Source: Bacillota bacterium
Lineage (GTDB): Bacteria > Bacillota > Clostridia > Peptostreptococcales > Anaerovoracaceae
Direction of reading: 5' to 3'
Length of the DNA: 45,453 nucleotides
NCBI GenBank assembly: GCA_022767945.1
Contig: JALENF010000066.1
Span: 1-45,453 of the forward strand
Below the pieces are notes generated by a model. That model searched no databases and was not told the origin of the DNA. It saw only the letters and a list, made by a program, of their open reading frames with translations. Both the position numbers and the translations under genes were made by a program. Of this stretch, positions 25,172 through 33,498 are shown one piece after another. Each line of letters starts with the position of its first letter. Position 1 is the stretch's first letter.

Positions 25172-26515
25172 TTATTCAGCGTCTGCAGCCGGTTCCTCAG
25201 CAGGTTCTTCAGCTACAGTCTTTTCCTTAACCATTGTAACCTTGGCATTGTCGTAGATTAAGTCGATTGCTTTCTTAACCTTCATGTCCTTGGCGAAGTA
25301 TGACATGTTTGCCTCACCGATCATGTTTCTTACATGTTCTTCAGGAACATTGTACATCTTTGCCATTTCCTTCATTTCTTCGTCCATTTCCTCTGCGGAA
25401 ATTTCGATATTTTCTGCAGCTGCGATTGAAAGAAGGATAATTCTGATAGCAACTCTCTTAGTTGCATCCTCTCTGAATTCTTCTCTGAATTCAGCCATAT
25501 CCTTCTGAACATACTGCAGGTACTGGTCAATTCCCAGTCCCTGGTATCTTAAATTGCGGTCTAATTCCTGAACAATTGAATCCAGTTCATCCTCAACCAG
25601 GTTCTTAGGAGTCTCAACTGTGTTTGCAGCGTAAACCTTTTCGATGGCGTCGTTCTTTGCCTCGTTCAGGTTCTGCTCCTTCAGGTACTTTTCTAGTCTT
25701 TCCTCAATGGATTTCTTTAATTCATCAAGAGTGTCATATTCGCTGACATCTTTTGCGAATTCATCATCAAGCTCAGGAAGCTGTTCTTCTTTTACTTCAT
25801 GTACTGTGCAGTGGAATACTGCATCCTTGCCTGCAAGCTCTTCAGCATGGTATTCTTCAGGGAATGTAACCTTTACGTCTACATTGTCTCCTGCCTTAGC
25901 TCCAACAAGCTGCTCCTCGAATCCGGGGATGAACATTCCTGAACCGATTACAAGCTCCTGGTTCTCTGCTGTTCCGCCCTCGAACTGTTCCTCGCCGACA
26001 AAACCTGCATAGTCAAGAACCACTGTATCTCCTTCTTTTACTTCTCTTTCAGCTACAACGACTCTTGCGTTTCTCTTCTGCATAGATTTGATTTCATTTT
26101 CTACAGCTTCAGGCTTAACCTCAACTTCAAGCTGTTCTACTTCTACTCCCTTGTAGTCCTTGATTTCAACGATCGGGAATACTGCTACTGTAATAGTAAC
26201 AGTTAACGGCTTGCCGTGTCCGATTTCGCTGAAATCAGCCTTAGGGCTTTCAATTACGTCCAGGTCTAATTCTGTTATTGCTGCAGGATATGCTTCCTGG
26301 AACATGCTGTTGATTGCATCTTCAAAGAAAATTCCTTCGCCGTAGTGCTTTTCGATGATGCTTCTTGGAGCCTTGCCCTTTCTGAAACCATCGATTGTAA
26401 ACTGGTCCTTGCTTGCCTGATAAGCTTTAACCACTGCTGCATCAAATTCCTCTGCTGTGAAATCCATAGCAAACTTCACAACGTTGTTCTCATTTGAAAG
26501 AAGTGTTGTTTTCAT
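25172..26515 (-). CDS. tig: Trigger factor
   Basis: A 447-residue trigger factor. The N-terminal ribosome-binding domain contains FRKGKAPRSIIEKHYG, the loop that docks on protein L23. The central FKBP-type PPIase domain spans about 150-245 (VVLDYAGFVGEEQFEGGTAENQELVIGSGMFIPGFE). The rest is the helical C-terminal chaperone domain ending in an acidic Ala/Glu-rich tail. The RBS is AGGAGGA; its own promoter lies over the end of the upstream CYTH gene. Confidence 0.96.
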   Translation of the reverse strand: MKTTLLSNENNVVKFAMDFTAEEFDAAVVKAYQASKDQFTIDGFRKGKAPRSIIEKHYGEGIFFEDAINSMFQEAYPAAITELDLDVIESPKADFSEIGHGKPLTVTITVAVFPIVEIKDYKGVEVEQLEVEVKPEAVENEIKSMQKRNARVVVAEREVKEGDTVVLDYAGFVGEEQFEGGTAENQELVIGSGMFIPGFEEQLVGAKAGDNVDVKVTFPEEYHAEELAGKDAVFHCTVHEVKEEQLPELDDEFAKDVSEYDTLDELKKSIEERLEKYLKEQNLNEAKNDAIEKVYAANTVETPKNLVEDELDSIVQELDRNLRYQGLGIDQYLQYVQKDMAEFREEFREDATKRVAIRIILLSIAAAENIEISAEEMDEEMKEMAKMYNVPEEHVRNMIGEANMSYFAKDMKVKKAIDLIYDNAKVTMVKEKTVAEEPAEEPAADAE

Positions 26516-26566
26516 TAATATATGTCCTCCTAAAATTTTATCCTACGTTACGCATAAGCGTTATAT

Positions 26567-26595
26567 ATTATATACTTTTTTCGTTGAAAAGTAAA
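26567..26595 (-). promoter_or_regulatory. Promoter of the tig-clpPX-lon run
   Basis: On the minus strand TTTACT (plus 26590-26595) and TATAAT (plus 26567-26572) are 17 bp apart. The promoter overlaps the 3' end of the CYTH gene. A small ACGC-ATAA-GCGT hairpin lies in the leader. The housekeeping run probably starts here. Confidence 0.65.
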
Positions 26596-27200
26596 GACAA
26601 ACCTCGCTTGAATTTGCTGGTATTCTCGGGTTTCAGGTCATATTTTGACGCAATTTCGTCTCCAAGAGCCCTCATATCCTCCTCATCTCCTGAATAAAGC
26701 TCGATCTCCATCTCACATATAGGTGTCTCACCGCCGTTAGCGCGCACAAACCCCTCATCTGCCGACAGCTCGCTGATGGACTTTCCCGTATCCAGTCTCA
26801 CCTGCCTGCGCAGGTACTGAATCTCCATCAAAGCCTCCAGAGGTTCATCACCGATAAGCCTCTCCAGCTCACCGCCAACCTCATCCTGACCGAATATGCT
26901 TATTGCAGGATGCCGGGCCTCCTCATCATCTAATGTAATGTTAAGCTCCTGTCTCTTATGCATGCCCTCTGACGTGGTTCCGCCCCATTTAAGTGTGGCA
27001 ACGTTCTCATCGCCCTCTCTTCTTATTCTGAAAGCAAAACCCGCTCTCTGAAGCTTGTAATCAGGTGTATCATAAAAAACAGCATTCATCGGAATCAAAA
27101 CCTCTGTGTTCTCGTCCTTATAACGCCTCACCTGGTCATCATTAAAAATCTCTTCTATCAAAGCCCTGTCGGCTATGGTGTACTTAAGTTCAGTTTCCAT
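26568..27200 (-). CDS. CYTH-domain protein
   Basis: A 210-residue protein with the CYTH N-terminal ExExK signature (METELKY: Glu2, Glu4, Lys6). It also has the basic phosphate-binding strands FAFRIRREGD and LKWGG and the acidic strand EMEIELYSGD near residue 165. CYTH proteins act on triphosphorylated substrates (triphosphatases, class IV adenylate cyclases) and bind metal in a tunnel of acidic and basic residues. No CHAD domain is fused, and the exact substrate is unknown. RBS AAAGGAG overlaps a TTTGTGCT/AGCACAAA hairpin that includes the dapB stop codon. Confidence 0.88.
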   Translation of the reverse strand: METELKYTIADRALIEEIFNDDQVRRYKDENTEVLIPMNAVFYDTPDYKLQRAGFAFRIRREGDENVATLKWGGTTSEGMHKRQELNITLDDEEARHPAISIFGQDEVGGELERLIGDEPLEALMEIQYLRRQVRLDTGKSISELSADEGFVRANGGETPICEMEIELYSGDEEDMRALGDEIASKYDLKPENTSKFKRGLSLLFNEKSI

Positions 27201-27227
27201 ACGATTCTCCTTTGTGCTTTCGGTATT

Positions 27228-27977
27228 TTAGCACAAACCTGTCAGGCAATCAAGTACGTTATACATTCCGGCCGGTTTCCCCTCAAGCCAGTGAACTGCC
27301 TCGATTGCGCCCTTCGCGAAGATTCTTCTCGAATACGCAGTATGCTTTATCTCTATCACTTCGTCGTCCATGGCGAAAATAACGGTATGCTCTCCAAATA
27401 TGTTACCGCCTCTCACACTGTGTACACCGACCTCTCTCCCTCTTCTTCCGGGTGTGCTTCTTCCACACAGTATTGCTCTTCCCGTAAGCTTTGCCAGCAT
27501 CAAAGCAGTTCCGCTGGGAACATCCGTCTTTCTGTTATGGTGCTTCTCAATTATTTCCACATCCGTATCCTCTCCTGTCATTGCCATGGCATGCTCAACA
27601 AGCTCCGCCATGCAGTTTATCCCATAGGAAAAGTTTGAGCTCAGCATAACAGGTGAAAACTCTGCAATCTTCTCTATTATAGCCATCTGTTCATCATTAT
27701 AACCGGTGGTGGCAATTACCACAGGAACCGCTGTCCCCTCCTCATAAAGCTTTCGGGCACTTTCGTATATATTCTGTATATTCCCCGGATAGCTGAAATC
27801 AATCATACCTTCTGGTTTTGCAGCGGCCGGCTCCATCACCTTTCCTGCTGCTCCATCGTTTGCCGCTCCCTGTTCAGATGCTGCGGCAGCCGGCTCCACC
27901 ACGCAGTCCTCACCCTCCAGAAGCATCTGCCTTACAATATTGCCCATTATGCCGTCTCCGAAAACACATATATTCAT
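27228..27977 (-). CDS. dapB: 4-hydroxy-tetrahydrodipicolinate reductase with an unusual low-complexity insert
   Basis: A 249-residue DapB of the lysine/diaminopimelate pathway. It has an N-terminal nucleotide-binding GDGIMGNIV (7-15) and the active-site signature EKHHNRKTDVPSGTA with His146, His147 and Lys150. The segment 27-57, where the family has the strand and loop carrying the NAD(P)-specificity residue, is replaced by an Ala/Glu/Pro/Gly-rich stretch with two similar blocks (VVEPAAAASE and VMEPAAAKPE). Catalytic residues are intact, so function is likely retained, but cofactor preference cannot be read off. AGGAGGT lies 9 bases before the ATG. No other lysine-pathway gene is adjacent. 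Confidence 0.87.
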   Translation of the reverse strand: MNICVFGDGIMGNIVRQMLLEGEDCVVEPAAAASEQGAANDGAAGKVMEPAAAKPEGMIDFSYPGNIQNIYESARKLYEEGTAVPVVIATTGYNDEQMAIIEKIAEFSPVMLSSNFSYGINCMAELVEHAMAMTGEDTDVEIIEKHHNRKTDVPSGTALMLAKLTGRAILCGRSTPGRRGREVGVHSVRGGNIFGEHTVIFAMDDEVIEIKHTAYSRRIFAKGAIEAVHWLEGKPAGMYNVLDCLTGLC

Positions 27978-28044
27978 TTTGCATACCTCCTGTATATCGC
28001 TATATAGAAGTATATTTTCTGATTTGGCTTATATACTAAGAAAA

Positions 28045-28075
28045 CCGCGGCCGTTAATTTAATAACATGCCGCGG
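28045..28075 (-). terminator. Intrinsic terminator of the nuclease gene
   Basis: On the minus strand CCGCGGC / GCCGCGG arms enclose a 17-base AT-rich loop and are followed by UUUUC (plus 28040-28044). It lies within 10 bases of the stop at 28084. Confidence 0.78.
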
Positions 28076-28083
28076 CGTCAGTG

Positions 28084-28860
28084 TTACATAAGGTAGAGCT
28101 CTATCAGCCTGGATACAATACGTGAATCAAGATTCCCGTTTTCGTCGTCGAAAGTGATTATAAGATTGTCCCATAAACGGTATCCGTTCTCCATATAATG
28201 CCTTATCTTAAAAAAAGCCTGATCTCTGTACACCGGATCATTCATTTTTCCAAAGTGCTCCCATATTTTCTCTTTGCTGTAACTCAAAATCTCAAAATCA
28301 GGTTGAAACTCGATTCCTCCAATTATCTTCACCGGCTCGTAGCGATACTTAATGCCGTTGGCAAACAGTGCATTGGCAATCATCACCTCTGACTTGGATC
28401 TTACAAGTTCTCCTCTGTCTGTAGTCTTTGTCAGGTGTTCCGGATACTTTGTTCTTTTATGATAATTTCGCTCCCATATTTTAGGATCAATTAATCCAAT
28501 TATTTCATATACTTCATCGTCTGGTATTCTGTAGGCCTTTGCCATGTCCCCGGCAACAGCTGCCGGGTCGTATTCTTCATAGTTTTCAAGGAAAAAATAT
28601 ATTGCCTTAAGATTCTTATCAATTATCATCAGCATTTTCTGAAAAAGCTTTTTTCGTTTTAAATGCCTCACAATTGTCGTTTCTTCAGGTCCTATATACT
28701 TTTCGACCATGACTCCATCCTCTTTTTTTCGCCAATAGTAATACTTCCTTCTCATTACGAGATGCCCCGGCGTCGCATTCCTTAACGCATCAGTAATTCT
28801 ACGTTTCAGTTTCAATTGTAAGTTTTTTTCAAGTTCTACATCCTTTAACAGGCTAGGCAT
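28084..28860 (-). CDS. Putative PD-(D/E)XK-type nuclease
   Basis: A 258-residue protein. The N-terminal half is basic and helical with RRKYYYWRKKEDG and a coiled-coil-like region. Residues 150-215 look like a PD-(D/E)XK core: ELVRSKSEVMIANAL (Glu158), YRYEPVKIIGGIEFQPDFEI (Asp188) and IWEHFGKMNDP (Glu201), the order seen in a family of hypothetical Clostridia nucleases. I set the start at 28860, where AAAGGAGACAAC precedes the ATG. A longer frame opening at 28938 runs through one arm of an inverted repeat and lacks an RBS. It stands alone with its own terminator. A role in defence or mobile DNA is a guess. Catalytic competence is uncertain because the Lys of the motif is not clear. Confidence 0.72.
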   Translation of the reverse strand: MPSLLKDVELEKNLQLKLKRRITDALRNATPGHLVMRRKYYYWRKKEDGVMVEKYIGPEETTIVRHLKRKKLFQKMLMIIDKNLKAIYFFLENYEEYDPAAVAGDMAKAYRIPDDEVYEIIGLIDPKIWERNYHKRTKYPEHLTKTTDRGELVRSKSEVMIANALFANGIKYRYEPVKIIGGIEFQPDFEILSYSKEKIWEHFGKMNDPVYRDQAFFKIRHYMENGYRLWDNLIITFDDENGNLDSRIVSRLIELYLM

Positions 28861-28880
28861 TGTTGTCTCCTTTGGTTTCC

Positions 28881-29152
28881 ATTCTATCATTTGTGTCACA
28901 AATCTCAGTTTGCAATAGTCCGTAGGTCCACTCTGCAATAAAATGACTGGTGTTTGTCAGATTGGCGCACCTGATTTTACATATATTTACATTGTATATT
29001 TTACATTATATCCATTTTATGCCATTTTTCAAGCATAATTTGTAATTATTTTACAATTATAAGCAATGCCACTATATACATTCCTCGCTTAATTCTGCAA
29101 AATTGTTACTACAGGCTATCAAAACTCACAAAAGTGACACAAATGATAGAAT
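28881..29152. repeat. AT-rich region bounded by a perfect 19-bp inverted repeat
   Basis: ATTCTATCATTTGTGTCAC (28881-28899) is exactly complementary to 29134-29152. The left arm overlaps a 15-bp palindrome ATTTGTG-T-CACAAAT (28889-28903). Between the arms are three copies of TTTACAT (28976, 28986, 29000) and a TTGTAA/TTACAA palindrome (29040-29056); no gene is seen. It may be an operator region for the nuclease gene or a small MITE-like element. No convincing target duplication flanks it. Confidence 0.7.
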
Positions 29153-29168
29153 CGACCACGCGGCGCCA

Positions 29169-29196
29169 AGAAAAAAGAACCGCGTTCAGCGGTTCT
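29169..29196 (-). terminator. Terminator of the nickel gene cluster
   Basis: On the minus strand AGAACCGC-TGAAC-GCGGTTCT is a perfect 8-bp stem followed by a U-rich run. The DUF3842 stop codon lies in its loop. Confidence 0.93.
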
Positions 29197-29602
29197 GGCA
29201 AATTGTCTGAATCATCTTGGCTACCGCATCGTCGACAAGCTCGCCGATGCTCTGGGCATTTACACCCGCAACCAGATTGTCACATCTGTTCATTGGAATA
29301 AGAATGCGCTCCGCTTTGCTTCGCGCAACGGCGAGCGCCATCTTCTCGGTAACCTCGCCAAGAAGGGAATCAGCTATTACAATTCCAAGAGGTCCTATTA
29401 TGATATCAGCTCTGCGGCAGGCTACAACCACCGGGTTTTCACCGGTTGCACCGTCATCAGCTCCGGCTTTCAGCATAGTAGCCGTAGCAGTCGCATTAGT
29501 TCCTACAGCCAGGATCTCCGCATCCGGAAACTGGCTGCGGGCAGCCTCAACTATCTGCTTTCCAAGTCTTCCACCCTGTCCATCTATTACAAGTATCGTC
29601 AT
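29186..29602 (-). CDS. DUF3842 family protein
   Basis: A 138-residue protein, start to stop resembling DUF3842: ILVIDGQGGRLGKQIVE with a Gly-rich nucleotide-binding-like loop, then AVGTNATATATMLKAGAD, RADIIIGPLGIVIADSLLGE and ILIPMNRCDN. There is no membrane segment. It is the last gene of the lar/nik unit, so a role linked to nickel handling or cofactor work is inferred from position only. Its stop lies inside the terminator hairpin. Confidence 0.82.
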   Translation of the reverse strand: MTILVIDGQGGRLGKQIVEAARSQFPDAEILAVGTNATATATMLKAGADDGATGENPVVVACRRADIIIGPLGIVIADSLLGEVTEKMALAVARSKAERILIPMNRCDNLVAGVNAQSIGELVDDAVAKMIQTICQNR

Positions 29603-29617
29603 AAGCTATATTCTCTC

Positions 29618-30352
29618 CTATCTTCTCTGCATGCAAAGAGGCAGCTCCAGGCCGTTTGCCTCCATGAGTTCCTTATCGCTCAGAATTTCCTCAGTAGGGC
29701 CCATTGCGATAATTTGTCCACCCGATAATAACACCGTCGTCTCACAGGTGTCAAGTATCATATCCAGATCATGAGATGCAATAATTTTTAGATGATCAAA
29801 AGAATTCAGAATATTTATCAAAGCCCTCCTGTTTCTGGGATCAAGAGCATTCGAAGGTTCATCCATGAGAATGATGTCCGGCGTCATTGACAGAATTGTC
29901 GCGATAGAAACCAGCTTTTTCTCTCCCCCGGACATCTTATATATGTGCTTGTCTCTCAGATGCTCTATTCCGGTCAGCTTCATTGCATGCTCAACCCGCT
30001 CCTTGACATCAGCTTCGCTTAAGCCGTAGTTTCTCGGAGCAAATGCAATATCCTCATAAGCTGTGGACATGAACAGCTGGCTGTCAGAATCCTGAAAAAC
30101 ATACCCTATTTTTTCACGAATCCTAGCCAGGGTTCTCTTTTCCACGGGAATATCCATGACCTTTATAGAACCGGTGAAATCCAGATTCAGACCTACAAGC
30201 ATCTTCAGCAGGGTAGACTTTCCCACCCCGTTTTCACCTATAAGTCCGATTGAATCATGTTCCTTCAGATGGAGATTGATGTCCTTCAGGACGGTTTTTC
30301 CGCATTCGTAAGCAAAGCTTACATTTTCTATGTCAATATGTATATGACTCAT
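29618..30352 (-). CDS. nikO: ECF nickel/cobalt transporter ATPase
   Basis: A 244-residue ATPase of the CbiO/NikO family. Walker A is GENGVGKST (39-47), the Q-loop lies in YVFQDSDSQLF, the signature is KMSGGEKKLVSIA and Walker B is IILMDEPSNALD. I set the start at 30352, overlapping the NikQ stop by 4 bp (ATGA) with GGGAGGAT just upstream; an upstream ATG in the same frame lacks an RBS. Together with NikQ and NikMN it forms an energy-coupling-factor importer. Nickel is inferred from the lar neighbours and the NikMN type. Confidence 0.9.
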   Translation of the reverse strand: MSHIHIDIENVSFAYECGKTVLKDINLHLKEHDSIGLIGENGVGKSTLLKMLVGLNLDFTGSIKVMDIPVEKRTLARIREKIGYVFQDSDSQLFMSTAYEDIAFAPRNYGLSEADVKERVEHAMKLTGIEHLRDKHIYKMSGGEKKLVSIATILSMTPDIILMDEPSNALDPRNRRALINILNSFDHLKIIASHDLDMILDTCETTVLLSGGQIIAMGPTEEILSDKELMEANGLELPLCMQRR

Positions 30353-31149
30353 TGAAATAATCCTCCCACAACAACAATTACCGGACATACTCTAAGGAAA
30401 ACAAACAGACCTGCGAAAAAGACGAAATAAACAAGGTCGCTCCTCTTAAATCTGTCCTTTTCCCCTATATATGTAAAGTCACCGTTATAGCCGCGAAGTG
30501 TCATGCTCTCATAAACAACTGTTGCCCTGTCCATACTGCGAAGCAGCAGCTGACCCGTCAGAGAACCCCAGACCTTAAAGTGGATTCCCTTCTGTCCGGG
30601 TGCTCTCAGAGAATACGCCGCAGTCATTCGGCCCACCTCGTTCAGGAGAAGAACGATATAACGGTATGTAAGCATAATCTGCGTAACCATTATTTTCGGA
30701 ACGTGCAAAAGTCTCAGAGCGTAGCACAGCTTTTCAATCGACGTCGTTGCAATAAGAAAATACGACGCCAGCACGCTGAAAACACCCTTGAGCATAAGAG
30801 TCACCATGGAAATGACGCCTGCCCTTACCGTTATCCCGTAGAAGGTCACCAGAGTCTTGTCAAAGAAGGGATTAAACAGTCCGATAAAACAGACCAGCGG
30901 CAGCACCACCTTCAGTCTGGCAAAGGTAGACTTCACCGGGATATCCCCCAGAATAAACATGGCAATCGGATATACAGCCATGCCAAGCAGCCCCATGATG
31001 TCATACTTTCCAAAGGATACAACCAGGGCTATATATCCGATTGTCAATAACAGCTTAACCAGCGGATGAACATTGTTCATCCACTGGTCCTGATCTGACA
31101 TATTATCTAATTTATGAATCTCATGAATTGCGTTTTCAATCCTGCTCAT
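30349..31149 (-). CDS. nikQ: ECF transporter transmembrane component
   Basis: A 266-residue CbiQ/NikQ (EcfT) protein with five or six membrane helices and the cytoplasmic coupling motifs of the family: YSLRAPGQK-type Ala-Arg-Ala-Gly equivalent near residue 190 and ESMTLRGYNGDF near residue 220. It couples NikO ATP hydrolysis to the substrate-binding NikMN. It lies 12 bases after nikMN and overlaps nikO by 4 bp. Confidence 0.88.
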   Translation of the reverse strand: MSRIENAIHEIHKLDNMSDQDQWMNNVHPLVKLLLTIGYIALVVSFGKYDIMGLLGMAVYPIAMFILGDIPVKSTFARLKVVLPLVCFIGLFNPFFDKTLVTFYGITVRAGVISMVTLMLKGVFSVLASYFLIATTSIEKLCYALRLLHVPKIMVTQIMLTYRYIVLLLNEVGRMTAAYSLRAPGQKGIHFKVWGSLTGQLLLRSMDRATVVYESMTLRGYNGDFTYIGEKDRFKRSDLVYFVFFAGLFVFLRVCPVIVVVGGLFQ

Positions 31150-31161
31150 AGTCCGACCCGA

Positions 31162-32160
31162 TTACTGCCTTCTCTTTCTCTTGAAAAACTTAAACAGATA
31201 GCATGCTCCGATGCATACAATCACAACGACTCCTCCACCTAAAACCCCGGAGAATGAAGTTCCGGCTGCGGCATCAGACCCCTTGAACGCGTAGTCAGGA
31301 AGCAGGGCTGTCTTGTCCTGAATTCCTGCCGCAGCATCGTATGCACCGCCTTCCGCCTCAAGCTCAGCCGTTCCTGCAACCTTTTCCATGGACCATTCCA
31401 GTCCGTCAGGATTTGATGATGCGAACAGCGACAGACCTCCGCCTATCAAAACTGCCACAACTGCAAGTACAGCAACTGTCTTCTTGAAGGACATGCTGCC
31501 TTCCTTCTTTTCCGCGTCGCCTGAAGCGTACAGAAGCTCAGGTCTTGCCTGGTGAACGAAGCACAGCACCGCTGCTGTAATCATACCTTCAACAGCTCCG
31601 ATTGCCAGGTGAATCGGCTGCATGGTTCCGACGAACACCTTGAAAGGAAGCTCAGTAATACCTGAAGCGAGAGTCTCAACAGTCACGCTGAATGCTCCAA
31701 GCTGAAGTGTCAGCACACATCCCAGAATTGAAGCGAATATAATCTTTCCCTTAGTCATTCCGTTCTTCATAATCGGCTTCCAGATCAGAAGCGCCCCCAT
31801 AAAGCATCCATAAAACGCCATATTCCATATGTTCGCACCGAGAGCCAGCAGCCCACCGTCGGCGAAGAGCAGACATTGTATGAGGAGCACCCCTATCATG
31901 GTCAGGAATCCCGCATAAGGTCCCAGCAGAGCAGACAGCAGCATTCCTCCGCAAAGATGTCCGCTTGAACCAGTTCCCGGAATAGTAAAGTTGATCATCT
32001 GAGTGGCAAAAACAAATGCGCCCATTACTCCCATTACCGGAATCTTCTTAGGATCGTCCTCCTCCCTCACTTTTTTTATTGAATAAGCCGCAGCCGCGCC
32101 GGCCGCAACGTACATTGTACCCGCTACTGCAGGTGCCACTAAAGCATCTGCCATATGCAT
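31162..32160 (-). CDS. nikMN: Fused nickel-binding NikM-NikN component
   Basis: A 332-residue membrane protein. The N-terminus MHMADALVAP carries the invariant N-terminal His2 of CbiM/NikM, part of the metal site, and the first ~200 residues have the CbiM helices (with GTGSSGHLCGGMLL). A C-terminal extension with the motif NPDGLEW, a membrane helix and a basic tail corresponds to the NikN/CbiN-like PDGLE component, so M and N are fused. This architecture is typical of nickel rather than cobalt importers. It lies between larC and nikQ in one operon. Confidence 0.9.
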   Translation of the reverse strand: MHMADALVAPAVAGTMYVAAGAAAAYSIKKVREEDDPKKIPVMGVMGAFVFATQMINFTIPGTGSSGHLCGGMLLSALLGPYAGFLTMIGVLLIQCLLFADGGLLALGANIWNMAFYGCFMGALLIWKPIMKNGMTKGKIIFASILGCVLTLQLGAFSVTVETLASGITELPFKVFVGTMQPIHLAIGAVEGMITAAVLCFVHQARPELLYASGDAEKKEGSMSFKKTVAVLAVVAVLIGGGLSLFASSNPDGLEWSMEKVAGTAELEAEGGAYDAAAGIQDKTALLPDYAFKGSDAAAGTSFSGVLGGGVVVIVCIGACYLFKFFKRKRRQ

Positions 32161-32200
32161 ACCGCATACCTCCTTGTTATATTACCTATTTCTACATTTT

Positions 32201-33496
32201 CTATTTCTGAATTCTTTCTCTTACTTCCCTGAGTGACAGGCCCTTCTCCTTTGCTATTCTTGCAAGGTCGTCGAACTCTGCCTTTTTCCGGTTAACCCCC
32301 TGTCCGCTGCAGGTCTTCACGCTCACATCGCCCCAGGGTGTTTCCACTTTATCAAAACTTCTTTCCAGCACAATCCTTTCAAATTTATTTATTCTGACTC
32401 CGATAGCGGTGGTGTGCTTAAAGATGAGTTTTGATAGACGGTTTCTGTCGTCAGGTCTGCACATGCAGACAAGCTTTGTTGCCGGGCGGCTCTTCTTCAT
32501 GACGATGGGCTGGCAGTAGACGTCCAGCGCACCCTCTTCCATGAGAACCTCCATGGCAAAACCCATTTCTTCAGCAGTCATATCGTCCAGATTTGTGGAA
32601 ATCTCAATGACATCATCTGCCTTGTCTTCGGTCTCTCCAAGCATTACCCTTACACAGTTAGCGCGTGCAAACTCCTTTGTGCCCATGCCGTATCCGTCTT
32701 TCTCCACGATCATCGCCGGCATAGATCCGAACTCTGAAACGAAGTGCTTAAGCAGAGCCGCACCTGTCGGAGTGCAGAGCTCGCCTTTGATGTCTTCGCT
32801 GTAGATTGGAATTCCCTGCAGAATTCTTGCTGTTGCAGGTGCCGGAACCGGCAGCACTCCATGTGCGCATTTTACAGTTCCGCTTCCTACGTGAACCGGT
32901 GACGCATACACCTTTTCGATTCCGAGCATTTCCATTAGCAGGCAGTTGCCCACAACGTCTGCAACCGCATCCAGCGTTCCCACCTCGTGGAAATGGATGT
33001 GCTCCATGTCCCTGCCGTGAACCTGACATTCGGCCTCTGCAATCAGTCTGTAAACCGCCTTTGCGTTTTCCTTAACTCTGTCGCTTACGTTAAGGTGACT
33101 GATCATGTGCTCGATGTCAGCCATGCCGGAATGGTGGTGATGCTTGTCGCACCCCTCGTGGGTGTGGCCTTCATGGTCATGGCTGTGTGTATGGCCATCA
33201 TGAGAATGGCCGTGCCCGTGATGATGCTCATGGTCATGATTATGTCCATGGTCGTGCTCGTGGTGATGATGGTCGTGTAAGTGCTCATCCTCCTCAACCC
33301 CATGAACATGAACGTGCATATGAGTGCCCATTATCCCGCAGGTTTCCTTAGGCTCAGCGTGAACGTGAACCCCCGGGATTCCCATAGAATTCAGTTTTGA
33401 TACAAATTCCTCCTTATCCGGAAGCAGCTCACACAGTGCTCCCATCAGCATGTCTCCTGCTGCACCCATACTGCAGTCAATATACAAACTTCTCAT
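32201..33496 (-). CDS. larC: Nickel-pincer cofactor cyclometallase LarC
   Basis: A 431-residue LarC, which inserts nickel into the pincer cofactor precursor at the expense of CTP. Starts with MRSLYIDCSMGAAGDMLMGAL. Residues 59-122 are a His/Asp/Gly-rich run with dozens of His, probably nickel-binding or storage. Later family segments include HFHEVGTLDAVADVVGNC and TNLDDMTAEEMGFAMEVLMEEGALDVY. The reading frame is continuous. In Lactobacillus plantarum larC is split into two frames joined by ribosomal frameshifting; here no shift is needed. It lies two bases after larB. Confidence 0.94.
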   Translation of the reverse strand: MRSLYIDCSMGAAGDMLMGALCELLPDKEEFVSKLNSMGIPGVHVHAEPKETCGIMGTHMHVHVHGVEEDEHLHDHHHHEHDHGHNHDHEHHHGHGHSHDGHTHSHDHEGHTHEGCDKHHHHSGMADIEHMISHLNVSDRVKENAKAVYRLIAEAECQVHGRDMEHIHFHEVGTLDAVADVVGNCLLMEMLGIEKVYASPVHVGSGTVKCAHGVLPVPAPATARILQGIPIYSEDIKGELCTPTGAALLKHFVSEFGSMPAMIVEKDGYGMGTKEFARANCVRVMLGETEDKADDVIEISTNLDDMTAEEMGFAMEVLMEEGALDVYCQPIVMKKSRPATKLVCMCRPDDRNRLSKLIFKHTTAIGVRINKFERIVLERSFDKVETPWGDVSVKTCSGQGVNRKKAEFDDLARIAKEKGLSLREVRERIQK

Positions 33497-33498
33497 TC

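Noticed and set aside
23171-26567. CtsR or HrcA (CIRCE) operators before tig, clpP, clpX or lon
   Set aside because: No tandem GGTCAAA-type heptads or CIRCE inverted repeat was found by eye in the gaps.
28861-28938. Longer start for the nuclease gene at 28938
   Set aside because: The extra 26 residues are encoded across one arm of the inverted repeat and lack an RBS, while AAAGGAG precedes the ATG at 28860.
32987-33309. Open frames on both strands over the His-rich part of larC, rich in Met, Val and Thr
   Set aside because: They are other-frame readings of the repetitive CAT/CAC codons of LarC, with no RBS and biased composition.
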